Part shown: piece after piece, positions 9,575 through 16,747 of the stretch
Numbering within the stretch: position 1 is the first letter of the stretch
Layout of the letters: each line of letters starts with the position of its first letter
Assembly (NCBI RefSeq): GCF_963666675.1
Contig: NZ_OY762929.1
Location: forward strand, 2,294,001-2,358,000
Length of the DNA stretch: 64,000 bases
Reading direction: 5' to 3'
Source of the DNA: an uncultured Desulfobacter sp.
Lineage (GTDB): Bacteria; Desulfobacterota; Desulfobacteria; Desulfobacterales; Desulfobacteraceae
The notes under the pieces: model-generated
What the model was told of the DNA's origin: nothing
Seen by the model: only the letters and a program-made list of their open reading frames with translations
Database searches by the model: none
Program-made: the position numbers and the translations under genes

Positions 9575-10967
9575 GCCATTTTAACGTTTGAATCGTTGAG
9601 CCGGGGACAAGAGAGAAGGTTTTCCAGTCACGCTCATCATGCCATATATAGCCAGCAGTTGTGCAATCACTCTCAGTTGTATAACTAGAATTTGAGCAAA
9701 AAGGGGATGGATATGTGTCGGTGCTGCAGGTGCCGCTGGTATCAACTTCAAAAATCTTGTAGGCTACCTGGCCCATTGGTAAATACTGATCTTCATCGTA
9801 GTCTTCAGCTATCGAATCTTCAAAAAGAAATACGGCGGTTTGATTTGTTGTTCCGTTCCAACTGCCTGTTTTATCGTAGTATTTTTTATTAGTGCCTGAA
9901 GAGTTATAAACTCCAGAGGAAGGCATGACTGTGATAACACCTTTTGTTTTATACGCGATTTTCATGCAAATGCCCGTGATACTCGTATCCGAATCAGGTG
10001 TTCCAAAATCTACGGTAAGCCCTCCGATAGCATCATATCGACTTGTGCTATTTGAATCAGTTAACAGGATTCTGTATTTTTCTTCGGGTATGGTGCCAGA
10101 AGCGGTCTGAGGAGGGTAATCTCCGTCATAGGCATCATATTCACTATCAGAATCATCTGCAGTTCCGTCCCTTCCAACTGTTCTTATGACCAGATTCCCG
10201 TAATCACCGTAAGCCGTATTGGTGCTGAGAATAAAGCTCCACCCGAAATTGTTGGGATCGGTTATGTCTATGTCGTCGGAAACCTTAGTGGCTTCATCTC
10301 CGTTAACGAGGCCGTTATCTGCATCATAAATATTTCCCCAGCCATCCCGGAATTTGGAATACCCGGTTAATTCCGCTGCGTTGAGATATGGACCGTTCCA
10401 GCCAGCCCAAAGGTTATGTTCACTGTCATAATACCGGTTCCCGTCTAACCAGATTTCACCATCACTTTCACATGTCGTTTGGGTCGTATAGACATCGTCT
10501 GAACATCTCTCATATCCTTGGTCTGTGTTCCAGCTTCCGCCAAGATCATCGCACCCCTCCTCAACATGTTCATTGGTTCCGGACTTCGAGCAGGGAGGGC
10601 GGCCCTGGATATACCAGGTCTCAGAGGCCGTAGTACAATCATCTTCATTGGTATATTGGGGATCTGAGCAGTAATCTTTTTTAATTAATGCATTAAGGTC
10701 CCTGGGCAAGCTCCCCATATCCGCCACATATCCACGGATTTCGGGCATGCCGTTCAGGGTTCGGGATGTGTCCCCGATAATGGCTCTGCGGATGGCCGAT
10801 AACCGGTTCCGGGTATCGTCAAATCGCACCTGGTCCGTTTTGTTTTCAATGGTACCCACCGCCATCCAGGCCACCGCCGACAGGATGGTGATCACCATCA
10901 GCAGTTCCAGAAGGGTGAAGCCTTTGGTGTTAAAAAGGGGGTGGTATGTTGACTTGGGGCTGTTCAT
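9564..10967 (-). CDS. Very large Cys-rich pseudopilin
   Basis: 467 residues with a clear class III (prepilin) leader: KG followed by FTLLELLMVITIL, giving cleavage after Gly16 and the conserved Glu at +5. The body is about three times the size of ordinary pseudopilins. It contains a GspG-like core (NGPYLNAAELTGY, FRDGWGNIYDADNG) and four copies of a roughly 20-residue motif C-x(4-9)-T-x(2-4)-C-x(5-7)-W, for example CSDPQYTNEDDCTTASETW near residues 95-113 and CSNSSYTTESDCTTAGYIW near the C-terminus. These are probably disulfide-bonded decorations exposed on the fibre. It is operon-linked to another large pseudopilin and to the assembly genes. Confidence 0.85.
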   Translation of the reverse strand: MNSPKSTYHPLFNTKGFTLLELLMVITILSAVAWMAVGTIENKTDQVRFDDTRNRLSAIRRAIIGDTSRTLNGMPEIRGYVADMGSLPRDLNALIKKDYCSDPQYTNEDDCTTASETWYIQGRPPCSKSGTNEHVEEGCDDLGGSWNTDQGYERCSDDVYTTQTTCESDGEIWLDGNRYYDSEHNLWAGWNGPYLNAAELTGYSKFRDGWGNIYDADNGLVNGDEATKVSDDIDITDPNNFGWSFILSTNTAYGDYGNLVIRTVGRDGTADDSDSEYDAYDGDYPPQTASGTIPEEKYRILLTDSNSTSRYDAIGGLTVDFGTPDSDTSITGICMKIAYKTKGVITVMPSSGVYNSSGTNKKYYDKTGSWNGTTNQTAVFLFEDSIAEDYDEDQYLPMGQVAYKIFEVDTSGTCSTDTYPSPFCSNSSYTTESDCTTAGYIWHDERDWKTFSLVPGSTIQTLKWHVE

Positions 10968-10981
10968 GGGCGCTACAGGCG

Positions 10982-11506
10982 TTAAGGTTGTTCCGGGGCG
11001 GGCAGGAAGTCCACGACCAGGATGGCCGGGCCTTTGGCATAGGTGTAGACATGATAGCCTAAGAAACTGGCATCCTGTTCAACCTTCAGGCCTTCTTTGA
11101 GTTTGGCAGCCGCTTTGTTTTCCACATATACGGGAATGATCCGGCCCTCTTTGGACTCCACAAACATGCGGAAATTGACTTCGGGCATGGGATTGACGCC
11201 GACCACCTGCATGGCCGTGTAGATGTAGGCCATCTCCTTTTCTTCGGGGAACCGCTTCATTCTGGCGTCAAATTTCACCGGGACCATTTTGCGGATGATC
11301 TTTTTCTTGTAGTCTTGGGCTATGCTTTTTTCCTGGTCAATGAACCGGTCCAGTTCCACGATCTTGAACTCCTTGTCCCCTGAATTATCCTGGTCTGCAG
11401 CAAATCCGAAGGTTGGGAATATAATGCCCAGGATCAAAAACAGAGTAACAGCTAAGTTTATTAATGATTTTATTTTCTTATTTTGTGTGCTCAATGTTAT
11501 GCTCAC
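10982..11506 (-). CDS. Secreted protein of unknown function in pilus operon
   Basis: 174 residues. A hydrophobic signal peptide (about residues 13-36, LAVTLFLILGIIFPTFGFA followed by AD) is followed by a mixed alpha/beta domain with a basic patch (DYKKKIIRKMVPVKF). I do not recognise a family. It sits between two pseudopilin genes, 14 bases upstream of one and about 10 bases downstream of the other, so it is almost certainly co-transcribed with them and may act in the periplasm during assembly. No Cys residues, lipobox or transmembrane segment are seen beyond the signal peptide. Confidence 0.7.
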   Translation of the reverse strand: MSITLSTQNKKIKSLINLAVTLFLILGIIFPTFGFAADQDNSGDKEFKIVELDRFIDQEKSIAQDYKKKIIRKMVPVKFDARMKRFPEEKEMAYIYTAMQVVGVNPMPEVNFRMFVESKEGRIIPVYVENKAAAKLKEGLKVEQDASFLGYHVYTYAKGPAILVVDFLPAPEQP

Positions 11507-11516
11507 CTACGCTTGT

Positions 11517-12482
11517 CTATTTGACGTATAGCAAAATGTCATCTGTGTTATTGTCAGGATCATATTCCCCGTGGTCGAATTCACCGTTGGGCCCCATGCT
11601 GATGATGACAGGCCCCGGATTCTTAGCCCCGCCGATATCCATGTCGGTCTGGTCCAGGCCGAACACCAGGTAGGGACGGCCCCATCTGGATCTGGTGCCG
11701 TTTTCCCGGCCTTCATAATAGTCGTCGTCATCAGGGTCGTCGGATTCATCCGACAGGCGCCTGCGGTACAGACTCCAGTCCAGCAGGGTGTCGTCCACAC
11801 CACTGCCCCCCGCCTCCTTTTCCCCGAACTCAAAGGGGTCTGCCACGCCGATGACATCGGGAATGTCATAGTCCTCGCTTGAATCGTCCAGGGGAGTGCC
11901 CTCAATATCGCCCTGGGCCAGCTCGTCATCATCAGTGCCGTTAATGCTGTCTGAGATATCCACATACCCATCCTTAAATCCTTTCAGATACGGTCCTCGC
12001 CAGCCCCGGCCGGTTTCCGGGTCCCACGTTTTCAAGGGACTTCCCGAGCCGGTCAGCGGACTTGTGACGGCGGTGAGCTGATAAAGATTGGCAGGGGAGT
12101 AGAACCAGCGGCATTTCTGGTCAACAATGCTGTCGCTGCCTGTTGCTTCTATTGCCTGGATATACTCCGGCAGCCCATCGTCCACGACCTGTCCTGAATC
12201 CACACAGTCAGCCAGGCCAAAGGGACCGGTTTTGGGGTAATACCCGGTGTCGGCCTTGAACTGGGCCAGGGCCTTGGCGATCTGCTGCATCTCGGTGCGG
12301 GCCAACCGGTCGTTGGAATCGTCAAGCACCTTTGCATATCCCCCCAGGGAGATAAATGAAATGGAGGCCAGTATGCCGACCACCACCAGCAGCTCCAGCA
12401 GGCTGAACCCCCGGCAGTCGGAGAGTATAAAAAAGTTGCGGTATCTGAAGTTGTGTCGGGACATATCGGGATAACGATGCAA
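11517..12482 (-). CDS. Large GspG-like pseudopilin
   Basis: 321 residues. The prepilin motif is CRG followed by FSLLELLVVVGIL with Glu at +5. The mature part begins as a GspG-type subunit (EMQQIAKALAQFKADTGYYP) and includes WRGPYLKGFKDGYVD, the usual major-pseudopilin calcium-loop region. It then carries a strongly acidic insertion (about residues 195-270, rich in Asp/Glu, including DESDDPDDDDYY) not found in ordinary GspG. The longest frame starts with TTG at 12482, three bases after the lipoprotein stop; ATG at 12464 is the alternative. The acidic loops could bind calcium, which is an inference from composition. Confidence 0.85.
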   Translation of the reverse strand: MHRYPDMSRHNFRYRNFFILSDCRGFSLLELLVVVGILASISFISLGGYAKVLDDSNDRLARTEMQQIAKALAQFKADTGYYPKTGPFGLADCVDSGQVVDDGLPEYIQAIEATGSDSIVDQKCRWFYSPANLYQLTAVTSPLTGSGSPLKTWDPETGRGWRGPYLKGFKDGYVDISDSINGTDDDELAQGDIEGTPLDDSSEDYDIPDVIGVADPFEFGEKEAGGSGVDDTLLDWSLYRRRLSDESDDPDDDDYYEGRENGTRSRWGRPYLVFGLDQTDMDIGGAKNPGPVIISMGPNGEFDHGEYDPDNNTDDILLYVK

Positions 12483-12485
12483 GGC

Positions 12486-12797
12486 TTATTGTACGCAGGC
12501 TTTTCTGGCTTCTTTGAGCGGCTTCTGGAACTCCGGGCCGTATTTTCTTCGGGTCCTGCTTTTGGCCTGGCTTTCCTTTACGCCTTCATTCATAAGCTTA
12601 GCCATGTAGTTGTAGGCGTCGCCGTCCACGGTATCCGCCGCTTTCTGGGCAAAACATTCGGCCTGGGCTGCGGGCATCCCGGAGCGGATCAAGCCGGCTT
12701 TCATCTGGTCGGTGTCAGGTGATCCGCAACCGGCCAGAAAAGGCAGGGCAAAAGCAGTGATGGTAATCAGTTTAAGATTTTTTTTCAGATAGGACAC
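12486..12797 (-). CDS. Small lipoprotein
   Basis: 103 residues beginning at a GTG with a strong upstream GGGAGG. The signal peptide ends in a lipobox LAGC (Cys near residue 24), so the product should be lipidated. Asp does not directly follow the Cys (it is Gly-Ser), which would allow sorting to the outer membrane under the usual +2 rule. The mature part is short and helical with two further Cys (AECFAQKA and the KACVQ end). The family is not recognised. Placed between the main prepilin and a pseudopilin, it may play a pilotin-like role for the secretin; this is a contextual guess only. Confidence 0.75.
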   Translation of the reverse strand: MSYLKKNLKLITITAFALPFLAGCGSPDTDQMKAGLIRSGMPAAQAECFAQKAADTVDGDAYNYMAKLMNEGVKESQAKSRTRRKYGPEFQKPLKEARKACVQ

Positions 12798-12987
12798 AGG
12801 GACCTCCCCTCTTTTGTGTTAAAGGTATGCTTTGGTGGTTAAAACGGTTGGTGCGGGCAAGGAGCCGGGACTGTGACGGGCTCTTCGTAAAAGGCCTTCA
12901 ATGTCCGTCCCGGCTCTGTTTGTATTTTCAGGATTGACCCCTGCATTGCCCTTGCGGACCCTGCCGGGATCAAAGGTTCAGCTTATA

Positions 12988-14016
12988 TTAGATGGTGTTA
13001 CGGGTTCCGTCCCATTCACCAAGTTCTTCCTCTTTGGTGTCGCCAGCGCCGTCAACAACGGCGATGAAGGCAACCTGATCAGTGGCTTCAACAGTACCCC
13101 ATGCTGTGCCGGTGGCGTCATAGGTAGATTCGGCAACCTTGAACAGGCCGATGAAACGGTTGTACTGGTCTGGATTCACATGGCGGTATACAGGCACGGA
13201 AGTCATGCCGCCAAGCTGTTCGGTGTTGAACAGGTTGGAGGAGGGGCCAAAACCAACGGCTAGAAATACGGGGGCTACTGCGCCGTCTTCGGGAGTAACA
13301 GTTGAGGAAACCGTTCCGGCAGTGGCATCAAAGGCTGCATCTTCATATTCGCCCGGGCCGAGGATACGCTCAATGGCGCCGGTCCAGTATGCAACAGTAT
13401 CACCATCAGCCAATGTAATGCTCTGGCCGCAGCCATTGCCTTCTTCACCATTAAAGATATTGCCGGCAACCATGTTATTGGAACGGCTGGCTACAGTTTC
13501 CTGCAGAACGCCGCCAACGGGGGTGCAGTCAGCAGCTGTATAACCCAAATCAGTAGCGGTAATTACACTGCCTGTGGCATCAATATAGCGAAGATCGGTC
13601 ATTCCGATATCGGACATGATACCCGCAACATCGGCAATAATAGTGCCTGCTTCAACGCTGTCTTCAATACCCAGGATATCGCCGTCGGTACCGCTGCCAT
13701 TGGGCAGCAATACAGCGGTGGTTGCATCATCAGCTGCTGTTACATAGCAAAGAGAATCAAGGTTATTGGGCAGAACGTTACGATTCAGCACACGAAAGGT
13801 TCTAACCCCTTTGTTCAACTCATCCATCATGGCAACGTGGGCTGCAGCGGAAGCACGCATATCCGTATCCTGCAGGGCGATGGTGGCGGTACCGGCAATG
13901 GCGGCCATGATGGCGACAACCACCAGGAGCTCAAGAAGGGTGAAACCTTTTTCGTTGTTGAATTTTTTGCGTTGGGCGATCAATTTTTTAAAAAATTTTT
14001 TAAATTTCATTTTCAT
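12988..14016 (-). CDS. Probable major prepilin of the operon
   Basis: 342 residues. The leader is long and basic (MKMKFKKFFKKLIAQRKKF), then EKG is followed by FTLLELLVVVAIM with Glu at +5, a canonical prepilin peptidase site. The mature domain is large, with two or more Cys pairs (SLCYVTAADD, TAADCTPVGG, EGNGCGQS) and a Gly/Thr/Ala-rich composition. It is the first structural gene of the operon and has its own leader region, both consistent with a highly expressed main subunit. A good site AAAGGATC precedes ATG at 14016; a second ATG two codons later is possible. No prepilin peptidase gene lies in the window. Confidence 0.85.
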   Translation of the reverse strand: MKMKFKKFFKKLIAQRKKFNNEKGFTLLELLVVVAIMAAIAGTATIALQDTDMRASAAAHVAMMDELNKGVRTFRVLNRNVLPNNLDSLCYVTAADDATTAVLLPNGSGTDGDILGIEDSVEAGTIIADVAGIMSDIGMTDLRYIDATGSVITATDLGYTAADCTPVGGVLQETVASRSNNMVAGNIFNGEEGNGCGQSITLADGDTVAYWTGAIERILGPGEYEDAAFDATAGTVSSTVTPEDGAVAPVFLAVGFGPSSNLFNTEQLGGMTSVPVYRHVNPDQYNRFIGLFKVAESTYDATGTAWGTVEATDQVAFIAVVDGAGDTKEEELGEWDGTRNTI

Positions 14017-14029
14017 AAGATCCTTTATT

Positions 14030-14235
14030 TTTCATTTAAAAGTTAAGTAGCTGTTTGATCCCTTGCTGACTTTGGAAACCTCTGTTTCCCCCTTGCAGCG
14101 GATCGGACATATGGATTTAACTTTGGAACCTGTGTTGCGCCCCTCGCGCGAAGGTTCCTGGTGCGTGCAGTTCGGATCGGCCCCACGCCGTCTTCCGGCA
14201 GAAAAAAAATCCTCCTTTGGTTTTGATATGGACGG
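14030..14235 (-). promoter_or_regulatory. Structured leader upstream of the major prepilin gene
   Basis: About 225 bases separate the small conserved gene from the prepilin start. Read on the minus strand, this stretch holds several nested inverted repeats. One is GGAACC...GGTTCC with about 25 bases between the arms. Another is GGAAAC-AGAG-GTTTCC enclosed by GATCC-GCTG...CAGC-GGATC. A folded 5' leader is plausible. I looked for the c-di-GMP/cGAMP GEMM signature often found before deltaproteobacterial pilin genes and could not match its conserved bases, so no riboswitch class is claimed. Confidence 0.35.
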
Positions 14236-14242
14236 TTTATAC

Positions 14243-14494
14243 TTACGCATCGAACCCACTTTCGCATGCTTGTTTTATGTCGGTCGGCCCGGACGCCCGC
14301 CGGACAGTCTGGGCCGTATTGGCGAAATCAACCACGAAGCGGTATTGTTTGCCGCAATAGATAATCACCTCTTTTTGCCCCCGGCGCAGGATTTTCATCT
14401 CCACACGGATATTGCCGTGGCCGTCATGGGTAAAAACTTCCTGGTAAAGTTCGGTCAGCTTTTTAATTACATCCTGATTGGTTGCTGTGCTCAA
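14243..14494 (-). CDS. Uncharacterised small protein, family A copy 1
   Basis: 83 residues if started at the TTG at 14494, which has GGAG eight bases upstream; a longer frame to 14557 exists but lacks a good site. The core LYQEVFTHDGHGNIRVEMK and then KEVIIYCGKQYRFVV aligns with the protein at 24619-25038 (LYQEMITHDGYADITVNIC, KEVRLQCGREYRFYI), so the two are paralogues. The alignment also supports the TTG start. No enzyme motif is seen. A perfect TGTGA-N6-TCACA palindrome lies 75 bases upstream, and the Crp/Fnr regulator gene is divergent from it. Function unknown. Confidence 0.65.
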   Translation of the reverse strand: MSTATNQDVIKKLTELYQEVFTHDGHGNIRVEMKILRRGQKEVIIYCGKQYRFVVDFANTAQTVRRASGPTDIKQACESGFDA

Positions 14495-14568
14495 TTCATT
14501 GCTCCAGATGGTGTCTATGGTTGTGTTAAGCTCGACAAAACTTATACAGCACTTCAAAACTTATCTTC

Positions 14569-14584
14569 TGTGACTTTGATCACA
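14569..14584. promoter_or_regulatory. Crp/Fnr-type operator (TGTGA-N6-TCACA)
   Basis: TGTGACTTTGATCACA is a perfect 5-6-5 palindrome of the Crp/HcpR type. It lies between the divergent small-protein gene (start 14494) and the Crp/Fnr regulator gene (start 14771), so it may be an autoregulatory or shared site. The same half-sites recur at 24567 and 25146 and, with one mismatch, at 18267. Confidence 0.65.
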
Positions 14585-14770
14585 TTTCTAAAAATAATTT
14601 TGGATTATATAATTTTTCACAATTTTTATCATAATGTTAGAAATAGCTTATTTTTTTAGATGGTATTGACAAACCCATTTTCATTACTTTACTATCCGCG
14701 CTTGTTGTTACGCACAGGGCAACACCCGGGTTGTAAGATATCTCTAAATGCTTAAGGAAAGATAAATTTT

Positions 14771-15547
14771 ATGGCACAGACTGCGTTAAGAAACAGACTT
14801 ATCAGTACGGCAGGCAAAAAAATCGATCTTGAACTGACCCCACTCCTTGACGGACTGCCCCCTGATCTGCAGCAGGCCCTAATCCGCCAGGGCCGGATAA
14901 GGTCTATGAAAAAGGGGCAGCTGCTGTTTATGGCCGGAGATCCGGTGGATTCTATTTTCTTTGTCGTGTCCGGTAAGCTTAAGGAATACTTTTCTACGAA
15001 ATCCGGAGATGTGTGTTTGAGAAGTATTTATTTCTCGGGCAGTTATATATCCTTACATGCTGTTTTCCTGGGCTGGAAAACCTACGCCTATACCTGCGAA
15101 GCGATTCGCCCCACCACCTGCGTGGTGTGGCCGGCCAATGCGTTTATGCAGCTTCTGCAACGGGAACCGGTTCTTGGACTCCGTGTGGCGGCCATACTGG
15201 CGGAAAAAATTGAGAATACGTGCAGGCTTCAGTGCCTGTGCCGTAAAACCCAGGCCCTGTCCCGGGTGGCGGGATTTCTTCTGCGCCACTCAGCCGCTTC
15301 TGAAAATCATCCCCGATCCTGGGATACAGGGCTGGGTTGCACCAAACGCGTCGGCAAAGCGGAATTTACCCTCTTGACCAATATCCGGCCCCTGGAATTG
15401 ACTGCCAGCAACATCTGCCTGGCCCGGGAGACCTTTTCCAGGGCCTTATCCATGCTCCAGGAGCAAGGCTATATCCGCACCCGGGGCGGGATGGTTGAGA
15501 TTCTTGATACTGAAGGGCTGAAACAGATTTGCGGTGCCAGTGATTAG
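14771..15547 (+). CDS. Crp/Fnr-family transcription regulator
   Basis: 258 residues. An effector-binding cNMP-type beta barrel (about residues 30-150, including GQLLFMAGDPVDSIFFVVSGKLKEY) is followed by the dimerisation helix and a C-terminal winged helix (LTASNICLARETFSRALSML near residues 205-228). Four Cys lie in or just before the dimer helix region (TCRLQCLCRK), unlike the N-terminal cluster of Fnr, so redox or metal sensing is possible but unproven. A weak AAGGAAAG site precedes ATG at 14771. The gene is divergent from the small-protein gene over a shared TGTGA-N6-TCACA site. HcpR, a Crp/Fnr member of deltaproteobacteria that recognises this kind of palindrome, is the nearest functional guess. 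Confidence 0.85.
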   Translation: MAQTALRNRLISTAGKKIDLELTPLLDGLPPDLQQALIRQGRIRSMKKGQLLFMAGDPVDSIFFVVSGKLKEYFSTKSGDVCLRSIYFSGSYISLHAVFLGWKTYAYTCEAIRPTTCVVWPANAFMQLLQREPVLGLRVAAILAEKIENTCRLQCLCRKTQALSRVAGFLLRHSAASENHPRSWDTGLGCTKRVGKAEFTLLTNIRPLELTASNICLARETFSRALSMLQEQGYIRTRGGMVEILDTEGLKQICGASD

Positions 15548-15548
15548 T

Positions 15549-15670
15549 GTTTGAAGAAAAAGTCACCCATCTGCGGCGTTGCTGCACAAAACTGCAATCC
15601 TCAAGTACTCAAGTACGCTCCGGTTGCAGCTTTGCTTGCGCCTTGCATATGGGTGACTTTTCCTTCAAAC
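15549..15670. repeat. Long imperfect hairpin between convergent genes
   Basis: The 22-base arms at 15549-15570 and 15649-15670 pair (GTTTGAAG(G)AAAAGTCACCCAT against its complement, one base bulged). They enclose a partly paired interior with a second arm pair around CTGCAA/TTGCAG and a small AAGTACT repeat. It sits between the ends of the Crp/Fnr gene and the convergent DAHP synthase, so it may serve as a two-way terminator. Its regular architecture also resembles dispersed palindromic repeats; only one copy is in this window. Confidence 0.6.
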
Positions 15671-15683
15671 GCTGTTTTTTGTT

Positions 15684-16712
15684 TCAGGCCGGGACAGCGG
15701 CTGCCGCTTGCCGGCGCGCGATATTCAGCTTATCGAGCAGGCGGCCTAGGGCTTTGGGGGTGATGGACTGATGTCCGTCCACCCAGGCATTATCCGGATC
15801 ATTGTGGACCTCAATTTCAAGGCCGTCGGCCCCGCATGCCATGGCGGCCAGGGACATGGGTTCAATCAGGCTGCGGCGGCCCGTGGCGTGGGACGGATCC
15901 ACAACCACCGGCAAGAGGCTGCGCTGCTTAACCAGGGAAACCACGCCCAGATCTAAAGTGTTCCGGGTGGCGGTCTCAAAGGTTTTAATTCCCCGTTCAC
16001 ACAGGATCACCCGGCGGTTGCCCCGGCTTAAAATATATTCGGCCCCCAGAAGCCACTCTTTCATGGCTGCGGCCATGCCGCGCTTGAGCAGCACCGGCGT
16101 GTTGCTTTTTCCCAATTCTTCGAGAAAGGCGTAATGAAACATGTTTCGGGTTCCCACCTGGAGGATGTCGGCCACTTCCGACACCTCGTCAATTTTCCCG
16201 GTACTCATCACCTCGGTGACAATTTTAAGGCCGAATTCACGTTTGATCCGGTTCAAAATTTCCAGTCCGTCCTTTTTAAGCCCCTGGAATCCGTAGGGGC
16301 TGGTCCGGGGTTTATAGGCCCCGCCCCGCATATATTTTATGCCTAATTCGCTCAGATCCTGGGCGATGGCGGCTGTCCGGTCCCAGGTCTCCACGGCACA
16401 CGGGCCGGCGATGATCAGGGGGGCGCACCCGTCTCCGATGCGTTCCCCCGCCGGATCATCATCCCGGCCAAGGGCCACCCAGGGGGGGATGGCCATCAAT
16501 TTTCTGCAACTTAAGGGGTAGGGCGGGACATCATCGACCACTTCCCGGACAAAATCAAGGGCCAGAAAATCCTGGCCGTGAATGCAATCATTGACCCTGA
16601 CAAAGCATGTATCCGAGATTCTTTCGGCTTCCGGGCAGATTTTTTTTAAAATAGTTATTTCATGCTGCTGTTGACTAAGGTCCGGGGTAGCGGAAAGTCT
16701 TAGGATATTCAT
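15684..16712 (-). CDS. aroF: 3-deoxy-7-phosphoheptulonate (DAHP) synthase
   Basis: 342 residues. It condenses phosphoenolpyruvate and erythrose 4-phosphate, the first step of the shikimate pathway. Recognisable pieces are the ferredoxin-like N-terminal regulatory domain (about residues 1-75) followed by the TIM barrel with IIAGPCAVET, KYMRGGAYKPRTSPY, LQVGTRNMFHYAFLEELG, VLLKRGM and VVVDPSHATGRR, the family motifs for PEP and metal binding. This is the small (about 340-residue) Thermotoga-type enzyme. It is followed in transcription by nothing on its strand before 15670, and is preceded 35 bases upstream by a chorismatase-like gene, suggesting a small operon that diverts chorismate. Confidence 0.93.
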   Translation of the reverse strand: MNILRLSATPDLSQQQHEITILKKICPEAERISDTCFVRVNDCIHGQDFLALDFVREVVDDVPPYPLSCRKLMAIPPWVALGRDDDPAGERIGDGCAPLIIAGPCAVETWDRTAAIAQDLSELGIKYMRGGAYKPRTSPYGFQGLKKDGLEILNRIKREFGLKIVTEVMSTGKIDEVSEVADILQVGTRNMFHYAFLEELGKSNTPVLLKRGMAAAMKEWLLGAEYILSRGNRRVILCERGIKTFETATRNTLDLGVVSLVKQRSLLPVVVDPSHATGRRSLIEPMSLAAMACGADGLEIEVHNDPDNAWVDGHQSITPKALGRLLDKLNIARRQAAAAVPA

Positions 16713-16747
16713 TGTGCCTCCATTTCCTTTAAAAATCCGTTTTTTTG

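Noticed and set aside
14030..14235. GEMM-type c-di-GMP/cGAMP riboswitch before the prepilin gene
   Set aside because: The conserved GEMM core bases could not be placed on either strand of the leader.
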